A stretch of 64,000 nucleotides of DNA from Erwinia aphidicola (GTDB taxonomy: Bacteria; Pseudomonadota; Gammaproteobacteria; Enterobacterales; Enterobacteriaceae). A model generated the notes under the pieces. The model was not told the DNA's origin. It saw only the letters and a list, made by a program, of their open reading frames with translations, and searched no databases. The stretch spans positions 248,001 through 312,000 of the forward strand of contig NZ_JACXBP010000004.1 in NCBI RefSeq assembly GCF_014773485.1. Direction: 5' to 3'. A program made the translations under genes and the position numbers. Within the stretch, counting starts at the first letter, position 1, and each line of letters opens with the position of its first letter. Positions 20,020 through 29,948 of the stretch are shown here, piece by piece.

Positions 20020-21597
20020 TTATGAAAAGGCGTGTTCACAAGCCTTGATGCGATCGGAAGCCAGCTGCAGTTTGCTGGCGATAACTCTTTCGGTGACGCG
20101 CTTGATATCGTCATCGTTAAAAAAGGCCGAAACATACACCACCGGCAGCGGCAGCTCGGCCAGATGAACGGTAGAGATCACCAGCTCAATATCCTGCTGC
20201 TGGCAGTGCTGCGTCACGGTGCTGGCGGAGACCACGCCAACGATCGTCCAGTCGGGGAAAGCGCGCAGAATGCGGCTTTTCAACAGGTGTGAGGTGCCGA
20301 CGCCGCTGGAGCACACCACCAGGATGCGCTTGTGGGCAATTTGCCGCTCCAGCGCGGCCTGAAAATGCACCGTCAGATAGCCCACCTCATCGTCGGCAAT
20401 GTCAGCCAGCTGGAAGCGCTGGCAAACGCGATGAATGGCGTGGCCCGTCAGCTGATAGATATCCGCCAGCTCCTGTTTAATATCTTCCAGCAGCGGATTA
20501 CGAATGCGGATATGATATTTCAGGCGGTTCAGCAGCGGCTTAATGTGCACCAGTAATCCTTCGTGCAACAGGCGGTCATCGCGCAGGTCAATATTAATTA
20601 CCTCGGAAAAAGTGGCGATTAAATCCAGCGTTAAACGGCGTGACTCACTGTTGGATAGCTGGCAGTACAGTGGCGGATTATTTTCACTCTCCTCAATGAC
20701 AATGCCGGAGGAAATAATATATTGATAAACAAACCACACTTCATCGCGTGGCAGGATATTACCAATACGCCGTTCGATGTGATTGACCATCTGCTGCGCG
20801 ATATTAAAAATAGCCTCATCCGGCTGCTGATTAATATTCTCTTCGTTGAGAATAAGCGGGTTACCTAAAGACATGCGGTGCATCATAATTAAAATATGGG
20901 TAAACAGATTGATGTAATATGGTTCACCCAGCGGGTAGCCCAGCTGCTGCTCCATCTGCTGCAGGATCTGCTGCACATACAGCACCTCCTCCTCGCCGAA
21001 ATAGTGCGTCAGGGCTTTATAGCTGCCGGGGTCGAGGCGGGAATGATTGACGCTGCCCGGCTCCTGATAGTTCATCACATCGTTAATCAGCGTGGCCATC
21101 GCCTGGCGGATATGATTTTCGCTGCCCTCAATATGCGTCCCGCTCTGGCTGCGCACCAGCGTCAGGCCGAGCGGGGCAATCCAGCTCTCAATCATCTTCA
21201 GGTCATTGACGATCGAGGCGCTACTGATGAAGTAACGTTCGGACAGTTTACTGATGGAGGTTTCGCGCGGCGTATCGCTCAGCAGCTGCGAAGCAATTTT
21301 CACCCGGCGCGAATTGTTTGCCAGCGCTTCAGCGCCGCCGTCTTCCGGGGTGATGAGCTGCTCCAGCAGCATCAGGCGCTGGCTATCGTCGACCAGCAGC
21401 ATAATGCCGCTGCCAATTTTTTTATCGCTGGCGATATTCCACTCGGCCAGCATCTCTTCGATAAACTGGATATCGCGGTGGACCGTCTTTTCCGATACCG
21501 CCAGCAGCTGGGCGATATTTTTAACCGGAACATACTCCTGATGTTGCAGCAGGTACTTAAGTAATTTGTTTTGTCGGGAGCTAAGTATTTGCATCAT
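20020..21597 (-). CDS. PRD-domain transcriptional regulator (BglG/MtlR-like) with EIIB-like domain
   Basis: A 525-residue sugar-operon regulator. The N-terminus has a DeoR-like helix-turn-helix (LAVSEKTVHRDIQ, residues about 30-45) and a second one (ISKLSERYFISSASIVNDL, near 115). Two PTS regulation domains follow (about 180-400), with candidate phosphohistidines in THILIMMHRM and LLVHIKPLLNR. An EIIB-like domain closes the protein, with CSSGVGTS near 430. No EIIA domain follows it, unlike full MtlR/LicR proteins; the separate IIA gene may supply that function. It is the promoter-proximal gene of the operon it presumably controls. Confidence 0.9.
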   Translation of the reverse strand: MMQILSSRQNKLLKYLLQHQEYVPVKNIAQLLAVSEKTVHRDIQFIEEMLAEWNIASDKKIGSGIMLLVDDSQRLMLLEQLITPEDGGAEALANNSRRVKIASQLLSDTPRETSISKLSERYFISSASIVNDLKMIESWIAPLGLTLVRSQSGTHIEGSENHIRQAMATLINDVMNYQEPGSVNHSRLDPGSYKALTHYFGEEEVLYVQQILQQMEQQLGYPLGEPYYINLFTHILIMMHRMSLGNPLILNEENINQQPDEAIFNIAQQMVNHIERRIGNILPRDEVWFVYQYIISSGIVIEESENNPPLYCQLSNSESRRLTLDLIATFSEVINIDLRDDRLLHEGLLVHIKPLLNRLKYHIRIRNPLLEDIKQELADIYQLTGHAIHRVCQRFQLADIADDEVGYLTVHFQAALERQIAHKRILVVCSSGVGTSHLLKSRILRAFPDWTIVGVVSASTVTQHCQQQDIELVISTVHLAELPLPVVYVSAFFNDDDIKRVTERVIASKLQLASDRIKACEHAFS

Positions 21598-22038
21598 ATC
21601 ACCCTTTTTTGCCCGTTCGGCGGTGTCTTATTGTTAATAGATTCTCATGTTTTATTCATTCACCGTGCCGGACTGAATTTATCTGGCGCCAACTTATGAT
21701 GATGAATTTAGTCGCTGCGGGGAAAGGGGACAATACTAAAGGTTGTCCGTCAGGTGGGACAAAATTAAAACGATCCCGCAAGAGGTAATTATTTGGGAGG
21801 GAGATCACATTAATCCATTTCTGAATAAATGTGATCGCGTTCTCATATTATTTTCATGAATGATTATAGCGGGCATAAATTACATTTTTCGCTCGTTAGC
21901 GACAATTTGTGGCTGACAGCACGGCTTAACCGCTGATCCCTGTGACAGACCCTCACCAGATAAGGTACTATCCTCGCCAAACTTACCGCTGTGTGGCGCC
22001 TTGCCCTTAACGCGCCGCGAAGTGAGGAAAAGAGAACA
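21598..22038. other. Divergent intergenic region, PTS operon / parC
   Basis: This 441-base AT-rich gap must hold the promoters for the PTS operon (minus strand) and parC (plus strand). A CRP-like site lies at 21830-21845. The minus-strand open frames that cross its right part continue opposite parC and are not genes. I could not define clear -35/-10 pairs by eye. Confidence 0.6.
21830..21845. promoter_or_regulatory. Candidate CRP-cAMP binding site
   Basis: TGTGATCGCGTTCTCA matches the TGTGA-N6-TCACA consensus at 9 of 10 conserved positions. It lies about 230 bases upstream of the PRD regulator start, which would suit catabolite control of a PTS operon if the promoter is near. It is also about 195 bases upstream of parC. 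Confidence 0.4.
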
Positions 22039-24315
22039 ATGAGTGACCTGACGCAGGATGGCGCAGAGCGCCTTCCCCTGCACACCTTTACCGAAGATGC
22101 GTACCTGAAGTACTCCATGTACGTCATCATGGACCGTGCGCTTCCTTATATCGGCGATGGCCTGAAACCGGTTCAGCGCCGCATTATTTACGCCATGTCC
22201 GAACTGGGCCTGAGCAACAGCGCCAAATTTAAAAAATCGGCACGTACCGTCGGTGACGTGCTGGGTAAATACCATCCGCACGGCGACAGCGCCTGCTATG
22301 AAGCGATGGTGCTGATGGCGCAGCCGTTCTCCTACCGTTATCCGCTGGTCGATGGCCAGGGCAACTGGGGGGCACCGGACGATCCAAAATCCTTCGCCGC
22401 GATGCGTTACACCGAATCGCGCCTGTCGAAGTATGCGGAAGTGCTGCTGGGCGAACTGGGTCAGGGTACCGTTAACTTCGTACAGAACTTCGATGGCACC
22501 ATGCAGGAGCCCTCCATGCTGCCGGCGCGCCTGCCGAATATTCTGCTGAACGGCACCACCGGCATCGCGGTCGGCATGGCAACGGATATTCCGCCGCACA
22601 ACCTGCGCGAAGTGGCGAAAGCCGCCATCACGATTATCGATAACCCGAAAACCACGCTTGATGAGCTGCTGGATATCGTGCAGGGGCCGGACTATCCGAC
22701 CGAGGCCGAAATCATCACGCCGCGCAATGAAATCCGCAAAATCTACCAGAGCGGTCGTGGCTCGGTGCGTATGCGCGCGGTGTGGAAAAAAGAGGATGGC
22801 GACGTGGTGATCACCGCGCTGCCGCACCAGGTTTCCGGTGCGCGCGTGCTGGAGCAGATTGCCACGCAGATGCGCAATAAAAAGCTGCCGATGGTGGAAG
22901 ATCTGCGGGATGAATCCGATCACGAGAATCCGACGCGGCTGGTGATTGTGCCGCGCTCTAACCGCGTGGACATGGATCAGGTGATGAACCACCTGTTTGC
23001 CACCACCGATCTGGAGCGCAGCTACCGAATCAACCTGAATATGATCGGCCTGGATAACCGCCCGGCGGTGAAAAACCTGCTGGAGATCCTCTCCGAATGG
23101 CTGGTGTTCCGCCGTGACACGGTGCGCCGCCGCCTCAACTATCGTCTGGAAAAAGTGCTCAAGCGCCTGCATATCCTTGCCGGTTTGCTGGTGGCCTTCC
23201 TCAATATTGATGAAGTCATCCACATCATCCGTAGTGAGGATGAGCCGAAGCCGGTGCTGATGTCGCGCTTCGACATTTCAGAGACCCAGGCCGAAGCGAT
23301 CCTCGAACTGAAACTGCGCCATCTCGCCAAGCTGGAAGAGATGAAAATTCGTGGTGAGCAGGATGAGCTCGAGAAAGAGCGCGCCCATCTGGAAGCGCTG
23401 CTGGCCTCCGAGCGCAAAATGAATACCCTGCTGAAGAAAGAGCTGCAGGCCGACAGCGATGCCTACGGCGACGATCGTCGTTCCCCGCTGCGCGAGCGTG
23501 AAGAAGCGAAAGCGATCAGCGAAAATGAGCTGGTGCCGTCTGAGCCAGTCACGATTGTGCTGTCGCAGAGCGGCTGGGTACGCAGCGCCAAGGGGCACGA
23601 TATCGACCCGACCGGCCTGAGCTACAAAGCCGGTGACAGCTTCCGCGCTGCCGCACGCGGCAAGAGCAATCAGCCGGTGGCCTTTATCGACTCCACCGGG
23701 CGCAGCTACGCGCTCGACCCGGTCACGCTGCCTTCGGCACGCGGGCAGGGTGAGCCGCTGACCGGCAAACTCACCCCGCCGCCGGGCGCAGTGGTGGAGC
23801 AGGTGCTGATGGAGAATGACGATCAGAAACTGCTGATGGCTTCCGACGCCGGTTACGGCTTCGTCTGTACCTTCAGCGATCTGGTCTCGCGCAACCGCGC
23901 CGGTAAAGCGCTGCTGAGCCTGCCGGAAAACGCCAAAGTGATGACGCCGATGGCGATCCACAGCAATGACGATCTGCTGCTGGCGATCACCACTGCCGGA
24001 CGGATGCTGATGTTCCCGGTGGGCGACCTGCCGCAGCTGTCGAAGGGCAAGGGCAACAAGATTATCTCTATCCCTGCGGCGCAGGCCGCTTCGGGTGAAG
24101 ACAAGCTGGCCTGGCTGCTGCTGCTGACGCCGCAAAGCGACATCACGCTGTACGTGGGCAAGCGCAAGCTGACGCTGAAAGCTGCCGATTTGCAGAAATT
24201 CCGCGCCGAACGCGGCCGCCGTGGCACCCTGTTGCCGCGCGGCCTGCAGCGTATCGACAAGGTAGAAATCGAAGGGCCGGTGCGCGCTGCTCCGGTGGAT
24301 GACAGCGAAGAGTAA
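22039..24315 (+). CDS. parC: parC: topoisomerase IV subunit A
   Basis: ParC is the DNA-cleaving subunit of topoisomerase IV and partner of ParE at 11303. The 758-residue protein starts [17 protein letters not shown]; an upstream in-frame codon at 21991 is rejected. The winged-helix domain carries the active tyrosine in MRYTESRLS. The quinolone-determining region reads [10 protein letters not shown] with Ser84 and Glu88 (E. coli Ser80 and Glu84), that is wild type. The C-terminal beta-pinwheel domain is present. A palindrome follows the stop, and plsC starts 51 bases later. Confidence 0.97.
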   Translation: MSDLTQDGAERLPLHTFTEDAYLKYSMYVIMDRALPYIGDGLKPVQRRIIYAMSELGLSNSAKFKKSARTVGDVLGKYHPHGDSACYEAMVLMAQPFSYRYPLVDGQGNWGAPDDPKSFAAMRYTESRLSKYAEVLLGELGQGTVNFVQNFDGTMQEPSMLPARLPNILLNGTTGIAVGMATDIPPHNLREVAKAAITIIDNPKTTLDELLDIVQGPDYPTEAEIITPRNEIRKIYQSGRGSVRMRAVWKKEDGDVVITALPHQVSGARVLEQIATQMRNKKLPMVEDLRDESDHENPTRLVIVPRSNRVDMDQVMNHLFATTDLERSYRINLNMIGLDNRPAVKNLLEILSEWLVFRRDTVRRRLNYRLEKVLKRLHILAGLLVAFLNIDEVIHIIRSEDEPKPVLMSRFDISETQAEAILELKLRHLAKLEEMKIRGEQDELEKERAHLEALLASERKMNTLLKKELQADSDAYGDDRRSPLREREEAKAISENELVPSEPVTIVLSQSGWVRSAKGHDIDPTGLSYKAGDSFRAAARGKSNQPVAFIDSTGRSYALDPVTLPSARGQGEPLTGKLTPPPGAVVEQVLMENDDQKLLMASDAGYGFVCTFSDLVSRNRAGKALLSLPENAKVMTPMAIHSNDDLLLAITTAGRMLMFPVGDLPQLSKGKGNKIISIPAAQAASGEDKLAWLLLLTPQSDITLYVGKRKLTLKAADLQKFRAERGRRGTLLPRGLQRIDKVEIEGPVRAAPVDDSEE

Positions 24316-24320
24316 CGACG

Positions 24321-24340
24321 GCGGCCTGCATGCGGGCCGC
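24321..24340 (+). terminator. Palindrome after parC
   Basis: GCGGCCTGCATGCGGGCCGC forms a stem of six outer pairs, and more if one mismatch is allowed, five bases after the parC stop. The following TGCCTTT is a weak T-run. It could partly terminate transcription before plsC, or be a catg-centred copy of the hairpin repeat. Confidence 0.5.
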
Positions 24341-24366
24341 TGCCTTTAAGTGACGACGAGGTTTTG

Positions 24367-25104
24367 ATGCTTGCTATTTTACGTACCATCATCGTGGTGG
24401 TGTACTCGATTCTGCTGTGTGTCTTTGGCTGTATTTACTGCCTGTTCAGCCCGCGTAACCCGCGCCACGTGGCAACCTTTGGCCACCTGTTTGGCCGTCT
24501 GGCGCCGGTCTTTGGCCTGAAGGTAGAGCTGCGTAAGCCGCAGGGCGCAGAGAACTATCCGAATGCAATTTATATCTGTAACCATCAGAATAACTACGAC
24601 ATGATCACCGCTGCCGCGATTGTGCAGCCCACCACGGTGACCGTGGGCAAAACCAGCCTGCTGTGGGTGCCGTTCTTCGGCCTGCTGTACTGGCTGACCG
24701 GTAACCTGCTGATCGACCGTGATAACCGCGCTAAAGCGCACGGCACCATCGGCGAGCTGGTGGCGCAGTTTAAGAAGAAGAAGATCTCATTCTGGATGTT
24801 CCCCGAAGGGACGCGCAGCCGCGGCCGCGGCCTGCTGCCGTTTAAAACCGGTGCCTTCCACGCGGCCGTCGCGGCTGGCGTACCGATTATTCCGGTGGTG
24901 GTCTCCAACACCCACGGCAAAATTAAGCTCAACCGCCTGAAAAACGGCCTGGCGATTGTCGAAATGCTGCCGCCGGTGGATACCGCAGCTTTTGCCGACC
25001 AGTCGGTGCGTAAGCTGGCGACCCACTGTCGCGAGCTGATGGCGGCTAAGCTCGATGAATTAAATGCCGAAGTGGCCGAGCGCGAAGCCGCAGGTAAACT
25101 ATAA
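24367..25104 (+). CDS. plsC: plsC: 1-acyl-sn-glycerol-3-phosphate acyltransferase
   Basis: PlsC adds the second acyl chain to lysophosphatidic acid at the inner membrane, giving phosphatidic acid. The 245-residue product (same as E. coli) has an N-terminal membrane helix, the catalytic HX4D box as NHQNNYD (His73, Asp78), and FPEGTRSRG with the phosphate-binding residues. The ATG at 24367 has GAGG five bases upstream; a TTG one codon earlier is less well placed. The parC-plsC-ftsP order is that of E. coli. Confidence 0.96.
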   Translation: MLAILRTIIVVVYSILLCVFGCIYCLFSPRNPRHVATFGHLFGRLAPVFGLKVELRKPQGAENYPNAIYICNHQNNYDMITAAAIVQPTTVTVGKTSLLWVPFFGLLYWLTGNLLIDRDNRAKAHGTIGELVAQFKKKKISFWMFPEGTRSRGRGLLPFKTGAFHAAVAAGVPIIPVVVSNTHGKIKLNRLKNGLAIVEMLPPVDTAAFADQSVRKLATHCRELMAAKLDELNAEVAEREAAGKL

Positions 25105-25243
25105 ATTAACGCAGTGGCCGCACTGGCGGCCAGGCTGACCGCGAAAAACGGCAGCACAGGACGCGGCAGCACAGCCCGCGCACAATGATAAAAAATGGAA
25201 TACGGCCACTGCGGTGGTCGGTTTTTTGGCTTACGGAGTGGGT

Positions 25244-26659
25244 ATGTCCTTCAGTCGTCGTCAATTTATTCAGGCATCGGGCCTTGCCCTGTGCGCTTCT
25301 GCCTTACCCTTCAGCGCCCGCGCAGCGGGGCCGGGTAATCCCTTACCTGTTCCTCCGCTGATTGAATCCCGCCGTGGGCAGCCGCTGTTTCTGACGCTGC
25401 AGCGCAGCCACTGGTCATTTGATGGCAACAGCAAAGTGCCGGTATGGGGCGTTAACGGCCTGTACCTGGGCCCGACGGTGCGCGTCTGGGCGGGTGATGA
25501 CGTGAAGCTGATCTACAGCAACCGCCTGAATGAGCCGGTGGCCATGACGGTCAGCGGCCTGCAGGTGCCGGGGGCCCTGATGGGCGGCGCGGCGCGCATG
25601 ATGTCGCCGGGCGTTGACTGGGCGCCGGTGGTGCCGATCCGTCAGCCTGCCGCGACCTGCTGGTATCACGCCAACACGCCGAACCGTATGGCACCCCACG
25701 TCTATAACGGGCTGGCCGGGATGTGGCTGATTGAGGATGAAGTGAGTAAGTCCTTACCCGTGCCGAACCACTACGGCGTCGATGACTTCCCGCTGATTAT
25801 TCAGGATAAACGTCTCGACAACTTTGGTGCGCCGGAGTACGACCCGCCGGAAAACGGCGGCTTTATCGGCGATACGCTGCTGGTCAACGGTATTCAGAAT
25901 GCTTATGTGGAAGTGTCGCGCGGCTGGGTGCGCCTGCGCCTGCTGAATGCTTCGAATGCCCGGCGCTATCAGCTGCGGATGAGCGACGGTCGCCCGTTCA
26001 ACGTGATTGCCAGCGATCAGGGCTTCCTGCCTGCGCCGGTGGCGGTTGAGCAGCTGTCGCTGGCCCCGGGCGAGCGGCGGGAGATCTTGGTCGATATGTC
26101 GCAGGGGGATGAAGTGTCGATCACCGCCGGGGAAGCCGCCGGCGTCATGGATCGCCTGCGCGGATTCTTTGAGCCATCCAGCATTCTGACCTCGACGCAA
26201 ATACTCAACCTGCGGCCCACCGGGCTACTGCCGTTAGTGACCGATAACTTACCGATGCGCCTGCTGGCGGATCAGATGATTGAAGGCGCGGTCAGCCGCA
26301 CCCGTGAATTCCGCCTTGGCGATTCCGTACCGGGTATCAACGGCGCGCTGTGGGATATGAACCGCACTGACGTGCAGGCGCAGCAGGGCAGCTTTGAACG
26401 CTGGATTGTCCATGCTGACACGCCGCAGGCGTTCCATATTCAGGGCGTGATGTTCCTGATTAAAAACGTCAACGGGGCGCAGCCAATGGCGGAAGATCGC
26501 GGCTGGAAAGATACGGTGTGGGTGGATGGCAGCGTTGAGCTGTTTGTCTCCTTCCCGCAGTCAACCTCGGAGCATTTCCCGTTCACCTATTACAGCCAGA
26601 CGCTGGAGATGGCGGATCGCGGGACGGCGGGGCAGTTAGCGGTGAATCCAACGTTGTAA
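25244..26659 (+). CDS. ftsP: ftsP (sufI): cell-division protein, multicopper-oxidase fold
   Basis: FtsP is a periplasmic protein of the septal ring that stabilises division under stress. It is exported by Tat: SRRQFIQ at residues 4-10 is a twin-arginine motif, followed by a hydrophobic stretch ending SARAA. The 471-residue mature fold has three cupredoxin-like domains, but the His-Cys copper ligand motifs are missing, as is normal for FtsP. The ATG at 25244 is preceded by ACGGAG; an in-frame codon at 25214 lacks the Tat pattern at the N-terminus. Confidence 0.95.
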   Translation: MSFSRRQFIQASGLALCASALPFSARAAGPGNPLPVPPLIESRRGQPLFLTLQRSHWSFDGNSKVPVWGVNGLYLGPTVRVWAGDDVKLIYSNRLNEPVAMTVSGLQVPGALMGGAARMMSPGVDWAPVVPIRQPAATCWYHANTPNRMAPHVYNGLAGMWLIEDEVSKSLPVPNHYGVDDFPLIIQDKRLDNFGAPEYDPPENGGFIGDTLLVNGIQNAYVEVSRGWVRLRLLNASNARRYQLRMSDGRPFNVIASDQGFLPAPVAVEQLSLAPGERREILVDMSQGDEVSITAGEAAGVMDRLRGFFEPSSILTSTQILNLRPTGLLPLVTDNLPMRLLADQMIEGAVSRTREFRLGDSVPGINGALWDMNRTDVQAQQGSFERWIVHADTPQAFHIQGVMFLIKNVNGAQPMAEDRGWKDTVWVDGSVELFVSFPQSTSEHFPFTYYSQTLEMADRGTAGQLAVNPTL

Positions 26660-26679
26660 TAAAAATCTGCATCGCCAAT

Positions 26680-26762
26680 GCGGGCGGACCTGAAAAGCGT
26701 CCGTCCCTGCAAGCTGACGCGGCGCTTAAATCGTAGGGGGCGACCCATTTTCCGGTCGCCCC
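26680..26762. repeat. Two short hairpin repeats, ftsP/dkgA gap
   Basis: The first copy (26680-26710) pairs GCGGGCGGAC with GTCCGTCCCTGC across TGAAAAGC. The second (26737-26762) pairs GGGGCGACC perfectly with GGTCGCCCC across CATTTTCC, preceded by TCGTA. Both lie between the convergent ftsP and dkgA genes and belong to the dispersed hairpin family. Confidence 0.88.
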
Positions 26763-26779
26763 TGTTAACGATCTATCAA

Positions 26780-27604
26780 TTAATTCAGTTCATCCGGGTT
26801 CGGGCCCAGACGTTTGCCCTGATCTAACTTGGCAATTTCGCTAATTTCCGGTTTTTCCAGACGGAAATCAAACACCTTGAAGTTCTCTTCAATACGCGAT
26901 GGCGTGACCGATTTCGGGATCACCACCAGGCCACTATCGAGGTGCCAGCGGATGACGATCTGCGCCGGAGTCTTGCCATATTTTTTCGCCAGGTGCTTAA
27001 TCACCTCCTGATCGAACACCCCTTTACCACCCTGAGCCAGCGGGCTCCATGATTCGGTCTGGATCTGGTGCATGGCATTCCACGCGTGCAGCGTGCGCTG
27101 TTGCAGCATCGGGTGCAGCTCCACCTGATTGACGACCGGGCTGACGCCAGTTTCATCCAGCAGGCGCTTGAGATGCGCTTCCTGGAAGTTACAGACGCCG
27201 ATGCTTTTGGTCAGCCCCTGCTGCTGTAGCTTGATCATCGCTTTCCAGGCTTCAACGTAGTTATCTTTCTGCGGGCAGGGCCAATGCATCAGATAAAGAT
27301 CGACGCTGTCCAGCTGCAGTTTCTTCAGGCTGGTTTCCATCGCGCTTTCGGCATTAAGCTGATCGTCATTCCACAGTTTGGTGGTGACAAAAATATCCTC
27401 GCGTGCCACGTCGGTCTCTTTCAGCGCCTGGCCAATGCCCTCTTCGTTCTTGTAGATGGCGGCGGTATCTATGGAGCGGTAGCCCACTTCCAGCGCTTTC
27501 ACGGCGGCGGCGCGCGCGTCGTCAATCGTGGCCTGCCAGACGCCCAGCCCCAGCTGCGGCATCATGTTGCCATCGTGCAGTTTAATCATCGGTTGATCGG
27601 CCAT
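26780..27604 (-). CDS. dkgA: dkgA (yqhE): aldo-keto reductase / 2,5-diketo-D-gluconate reductase A
   Basis: An NADPH-dependent aldo-keto reductase of 274 residues (E. coli 275) that reduces methylglyoxal and 2,5-diketo-D-gluconate. The catalytic tetrad is visible in VGYRSIDTAAIYKNE (Asp, Tyr), TTKLWND (Lys) and YLMHWPCP (His). The NADPH-binding end IPKSVTPSRIEEN is present. It is the second gene of the yqhD-dkgA unit, 86 bases behind yqhD, and should respond to YqhC. Confidence 0.95.
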   Translation of the reverse strand: MADQPMIKLHDGNMMPQLGLGVWQATIDDARAAAVKALEVGYRSIDTAAIYKNEEGIGQALKETDVAREDIFVTTKLWNDDQLNAESAMETSLKKLQLDSVDLYLMHWPCPQKDNYVEAWKAMIKLQQQGLTKSIGVCNFQEAHLKRLLDETGVSPVVNQVELHPMLQQRTLHAWNAMHQIQTESWSPLAQGGKGVFDQEVIKHLAKKYGKTPAQIVIRWHLDSGLVVIPKSVTPSRIEENFKVFDFRLEKPEISEIAKLDQGKRLGPNPDELN

Positions 27605-27690
27605 GTTAATCTCCTTTTCAGCAAGTTACCGCCGCTCAGCAGCGGTAGATGTGATCAAGTCTAGTTGAATCACAGACGAATGCCGGGCGA

Positions 27691-28848
27691 TTAGGAGGCA
27701 TCCTGGTAGATACGGCGGCTGACGTCGAGGGTGATATCCTGGCGCTCGCCCAGCGCGGTCAGGCCTTTCTCTTCCAGTTTTGCCAGCAGCGCCGGGATTG
27801 AGGAGCCGTCGAGCTGATAATCGCTAAAGCGCGTCGGCACGCCCATCTGTTCGAAGAAGCTGCGGGTGGCGGCAATCGCGCCATCGATACGCCGGTCCTC
27901 GCTGCCTTCATTGATTCCCCAGATGCGTTCAGCGAACTGCAGCAGCTTCTCGCGCTTGGTATCGCGCTTAACGTTCATCAGCGACGGCAGCACAATCGCC
28001 AGCGTCTGAGCGTGATCGAGCCCGTGCAGCGCGGTGAGTTCATGGCCGAGCATATGGGTGGCCCAGTCCTGCGGCACCCCGGCGCCAATCAGGCCGTTAA
28101 GCGCCATGGTGGCACTCCACATCACGTTGGCGCGCACGTCGTAGTTTTCCGGCTCGGCCAGCGCGCGCGGGCCTTCCTCAATCAGCGTCAGCAGCAGGCC
28201 TTCGGCGAAGCGGTCCTGCACGCGGGCATCAACCGGGTAAGTCAGATACTGCTCAATGGTATGCACAAAGGCATCGACCACGCCGTTAGCAATCTGGCGC
28301 GGCGGCAGGCTGTAGGTGTAAACCGGGTCGAGCACGGCAAAGCGCGGGAAGACGTGGTTATTGCGAAACGCCTGCTTGTCGTGGGTCGCACGGCGGGTGA
28401 TAACCGCGCTGCGGTTGGACTCCGAACCGGTGGCGGGCAGGGTCAGCACTGAGCCAATCGGCAGCGCTTGTTCAATCTCTGCTCCGCCGGTTTGCAGAAT
28501 ATGCCACGGGTCCTGCGGATAGAACGCCGCTGCGGCAATAAACTTGGTGCCGTCCAGCACCGAGCCGCCGCCGACCGCCAGCAGGAAGGTGATCTTCTCG
28601 CGCTTCACTACCTCCACCGCCTGCATCAGCGTTTCATAGCTCGGGTTCGGCTCAATTCCGCCAAACTCCTGCACGTCAAAACCCTGCAGGGCGCTGTAAA
28701 CCTGGTCCATCACGCCGTTGTTTTTCACGCTGCCGCCGCCGAAGGTGATCAGCACTTTGCTGTCAGCGGGGATCTCAGCGGCTAAATGGGCAATCTGGCC
28801 CTGGCCAAACAGAATGCGGGTCGGCGTATGCAGTACAAAATTATTCAT
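27691..28848 (-). CDS. yqhD: yqhD: NADPH-dependent aldehyde reductase (iron-type alcohol dehydrogenase)
   Basis: YqhD reduces short-chain and reactive aldehydes to alcohols and protects against glyoxal-type stress. The 385-residue protein shows GGGSVLDGTKF for cofactor binding and metal ligands in VVDAFVHT and GHELTALHGLDH. The start at 28848 gives MNNFVLHTPTRILFG as in E. coli; the frame extends 26 codons upstream but without a ribosome site or family match. It is divergent from its activator gene yqhC across 174 bases. Confidence 0.96.
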   Translation of the reverse strand: MNNFVLHTPTRILFGQGQIAHLAAEIPADSKVLITFGGGSVKNNGVMDQVYSALQGFDVQEFGGIEPNPSYETLMQAVEVVKREKITFLLAVGGGSVLDGTKFIAAAAFYPQDPWHILQTGGAEIEQALPIGSVLTLPATGSESNRSAVITRRATHDKQAFRNNHVFPRFAVLDPVYTYSLPPRQIANGVVDAFVHTIEQYLTYPVDARVQDRFAEGLLLTLIEEGPRALAEPENYDVRANVMWSATMALNGLIGAGVPQDWATHMLGHELTALHGLDHAQTLAIVLPSLMNVKRDTKREKLLQFAERIWGINEGSEDRRIDGAIAATRSFFEQMGVPTRFSDYQLDGSSIPALLAKLEEKGLTALGERQDITLDVSRRIYQDAS

Positions 28849-29022
28849 GTCGATAATCCTGGTGAGTGGCGGCGGCAAAGTCTGAGATTGATTGTGAGCA
28901 GTGCTGCTGCTTTGCTCAATGCACATTTCTACCTGTTTCTTGCCTGATCCTCCAAAGGGCTGGAGAATTCGCAGGCAGCAGGCGATGATATCGTCACTGT
29001 TTTTTCAGCAGCGGGAACCTCT

Positions 29023-29916
29023 ATGGATCGTAAGGCAATCTGCGCCCGACTGGCGCAACAGGTTATTGGGCTGGTTACGCAGGATAAAACCCGCGTTGCC
29101 CCGGTGCCGGGCATCAGCCTGATCTATGCCGATCAGCACTGGGCGCGCCAGCCGGTGATGTACCAGCCTGCCATTGTCATCCTGTTTCAGGGGCAGAAAA
29201 CCGGCTACCTTGGCAGCAGCGTGTTCAGCTATGACGCCACCAAATATCTGATGCTAACCGTGCCGCTGCCGTTCGAATGCGAAACCTTTGCCACGCCGGA
29301 AGCGCCGCTGGCCGGGCTATCGCTGCGCGTTGATGCGCTGAAGCTACAGGATCTGCTGATCGACATTGGCGATGACGACGGTTTCCACCCGGAGCCGCAA
29401 ACCCGCGGCATCCACTCGGCGCTGCTGACGGAAGAGATGCTGTGCGCCACCGAGCGCCTGCTGGACGTGATGAAAGACCCGCGCGATGCCCGCGTGCTCG
29501 GGCCGCAGATCGTGCGCGAAATTCTCTACCACGTCCTGCAGGGGCCGTGCGGCGGTGCGCTGCTGGCGCTGGTCAGCCGCCAGACGCAGTTCAGCCAGAT
29601 AGCCAGGGCGCTGCGGCGCATCGAGCACCATTTCACCGACAGCCTGAGCGTGGATCTGCTGGCGGCGGAGGCGAATATGAGCGTCTCCGCGTTCCACCAC
29701 AACTTCAAGGCGGTGACCAGCACCTCGCCGTTGCAGTATCTGAAAAGTTACCGCCTGCACCAGGCGCGCATGATGATGTTACAGGAAGGGATGAAGGCCA
29801 GCGTGGCGGCGATGAAGGTCGGTTATGAGAGCGCATCGCAGTTTTCCCGCGAGTTTAAGCGCTACTTTGGCGTGACGCCGGGCGAAGAGATGACGCGCAT
29901 GCGCCAGAGCGGTTAA
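29023..29916 (+). CDS. yqhC: yqhC: AraC-family activator of yqhD-dkgA
   Basis: A 297-residue AraC-type regulator. An N-terminal cupin-like sensing domain ([28 protein letters not shown]) is followed by two helix-turn-helix motifs ([19 protein letters not shown] split over one; [21 protein letters not shown] split over the other). In E. coli YqhC senses aldehydes and activates the divergent yqhD-dkgA operon; the same arrangement here supports the same role. The promoter region lies at 28849-29022. Confidence 0.93.
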   Translation: MDRKAICARLAQQVIGLVTQDKTRVAPVPGISLIYADQHWARQPVMYQPAIVILFQGQKTGYLGSSVFSYDATKYLMLTVPLPFECETFATPEAPLAGLSLRVDALKLQDLLIDIGDDDGFHPEPQTRGIHSALLTEEMLCATERLLDVMKDPRDARVLGPQIVREILYHVLQGPCGGALLALVSRQTQFSQIARALRRIEHHFTDSLSVDLLAAEANMSVSAFHHNFKAVTSTSPLQYLKSYRLHQARMMMLQEGMKASVAAMKVGYESASQFSREFKRYFGVTPGEEMTRMRQSG

Positions 29917-29922
29917 GCAACA

Positions 29923-29948
29923 AGCCCGGATTCACCGGGCTTTTTTTC
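29923..29948. terminator. Intrinsic terminator of yqhC, overlapping yghB 3' end
   Basis: AGCCCGG/CCGGGCT with a five-base loop is followed by seven T. The yghB stop on the opposite strand lies inside the loop, and its last codons are read from the T-run, so the two convergent genes share this site. Confidence 0.9.

Noticed and set aside
21880..23223. A 447-codon minus-strand open frame opposite parC and its leader
   Set aside because: Antisense to parC with the same biased composition, no ribosome site and no recognisable domain.
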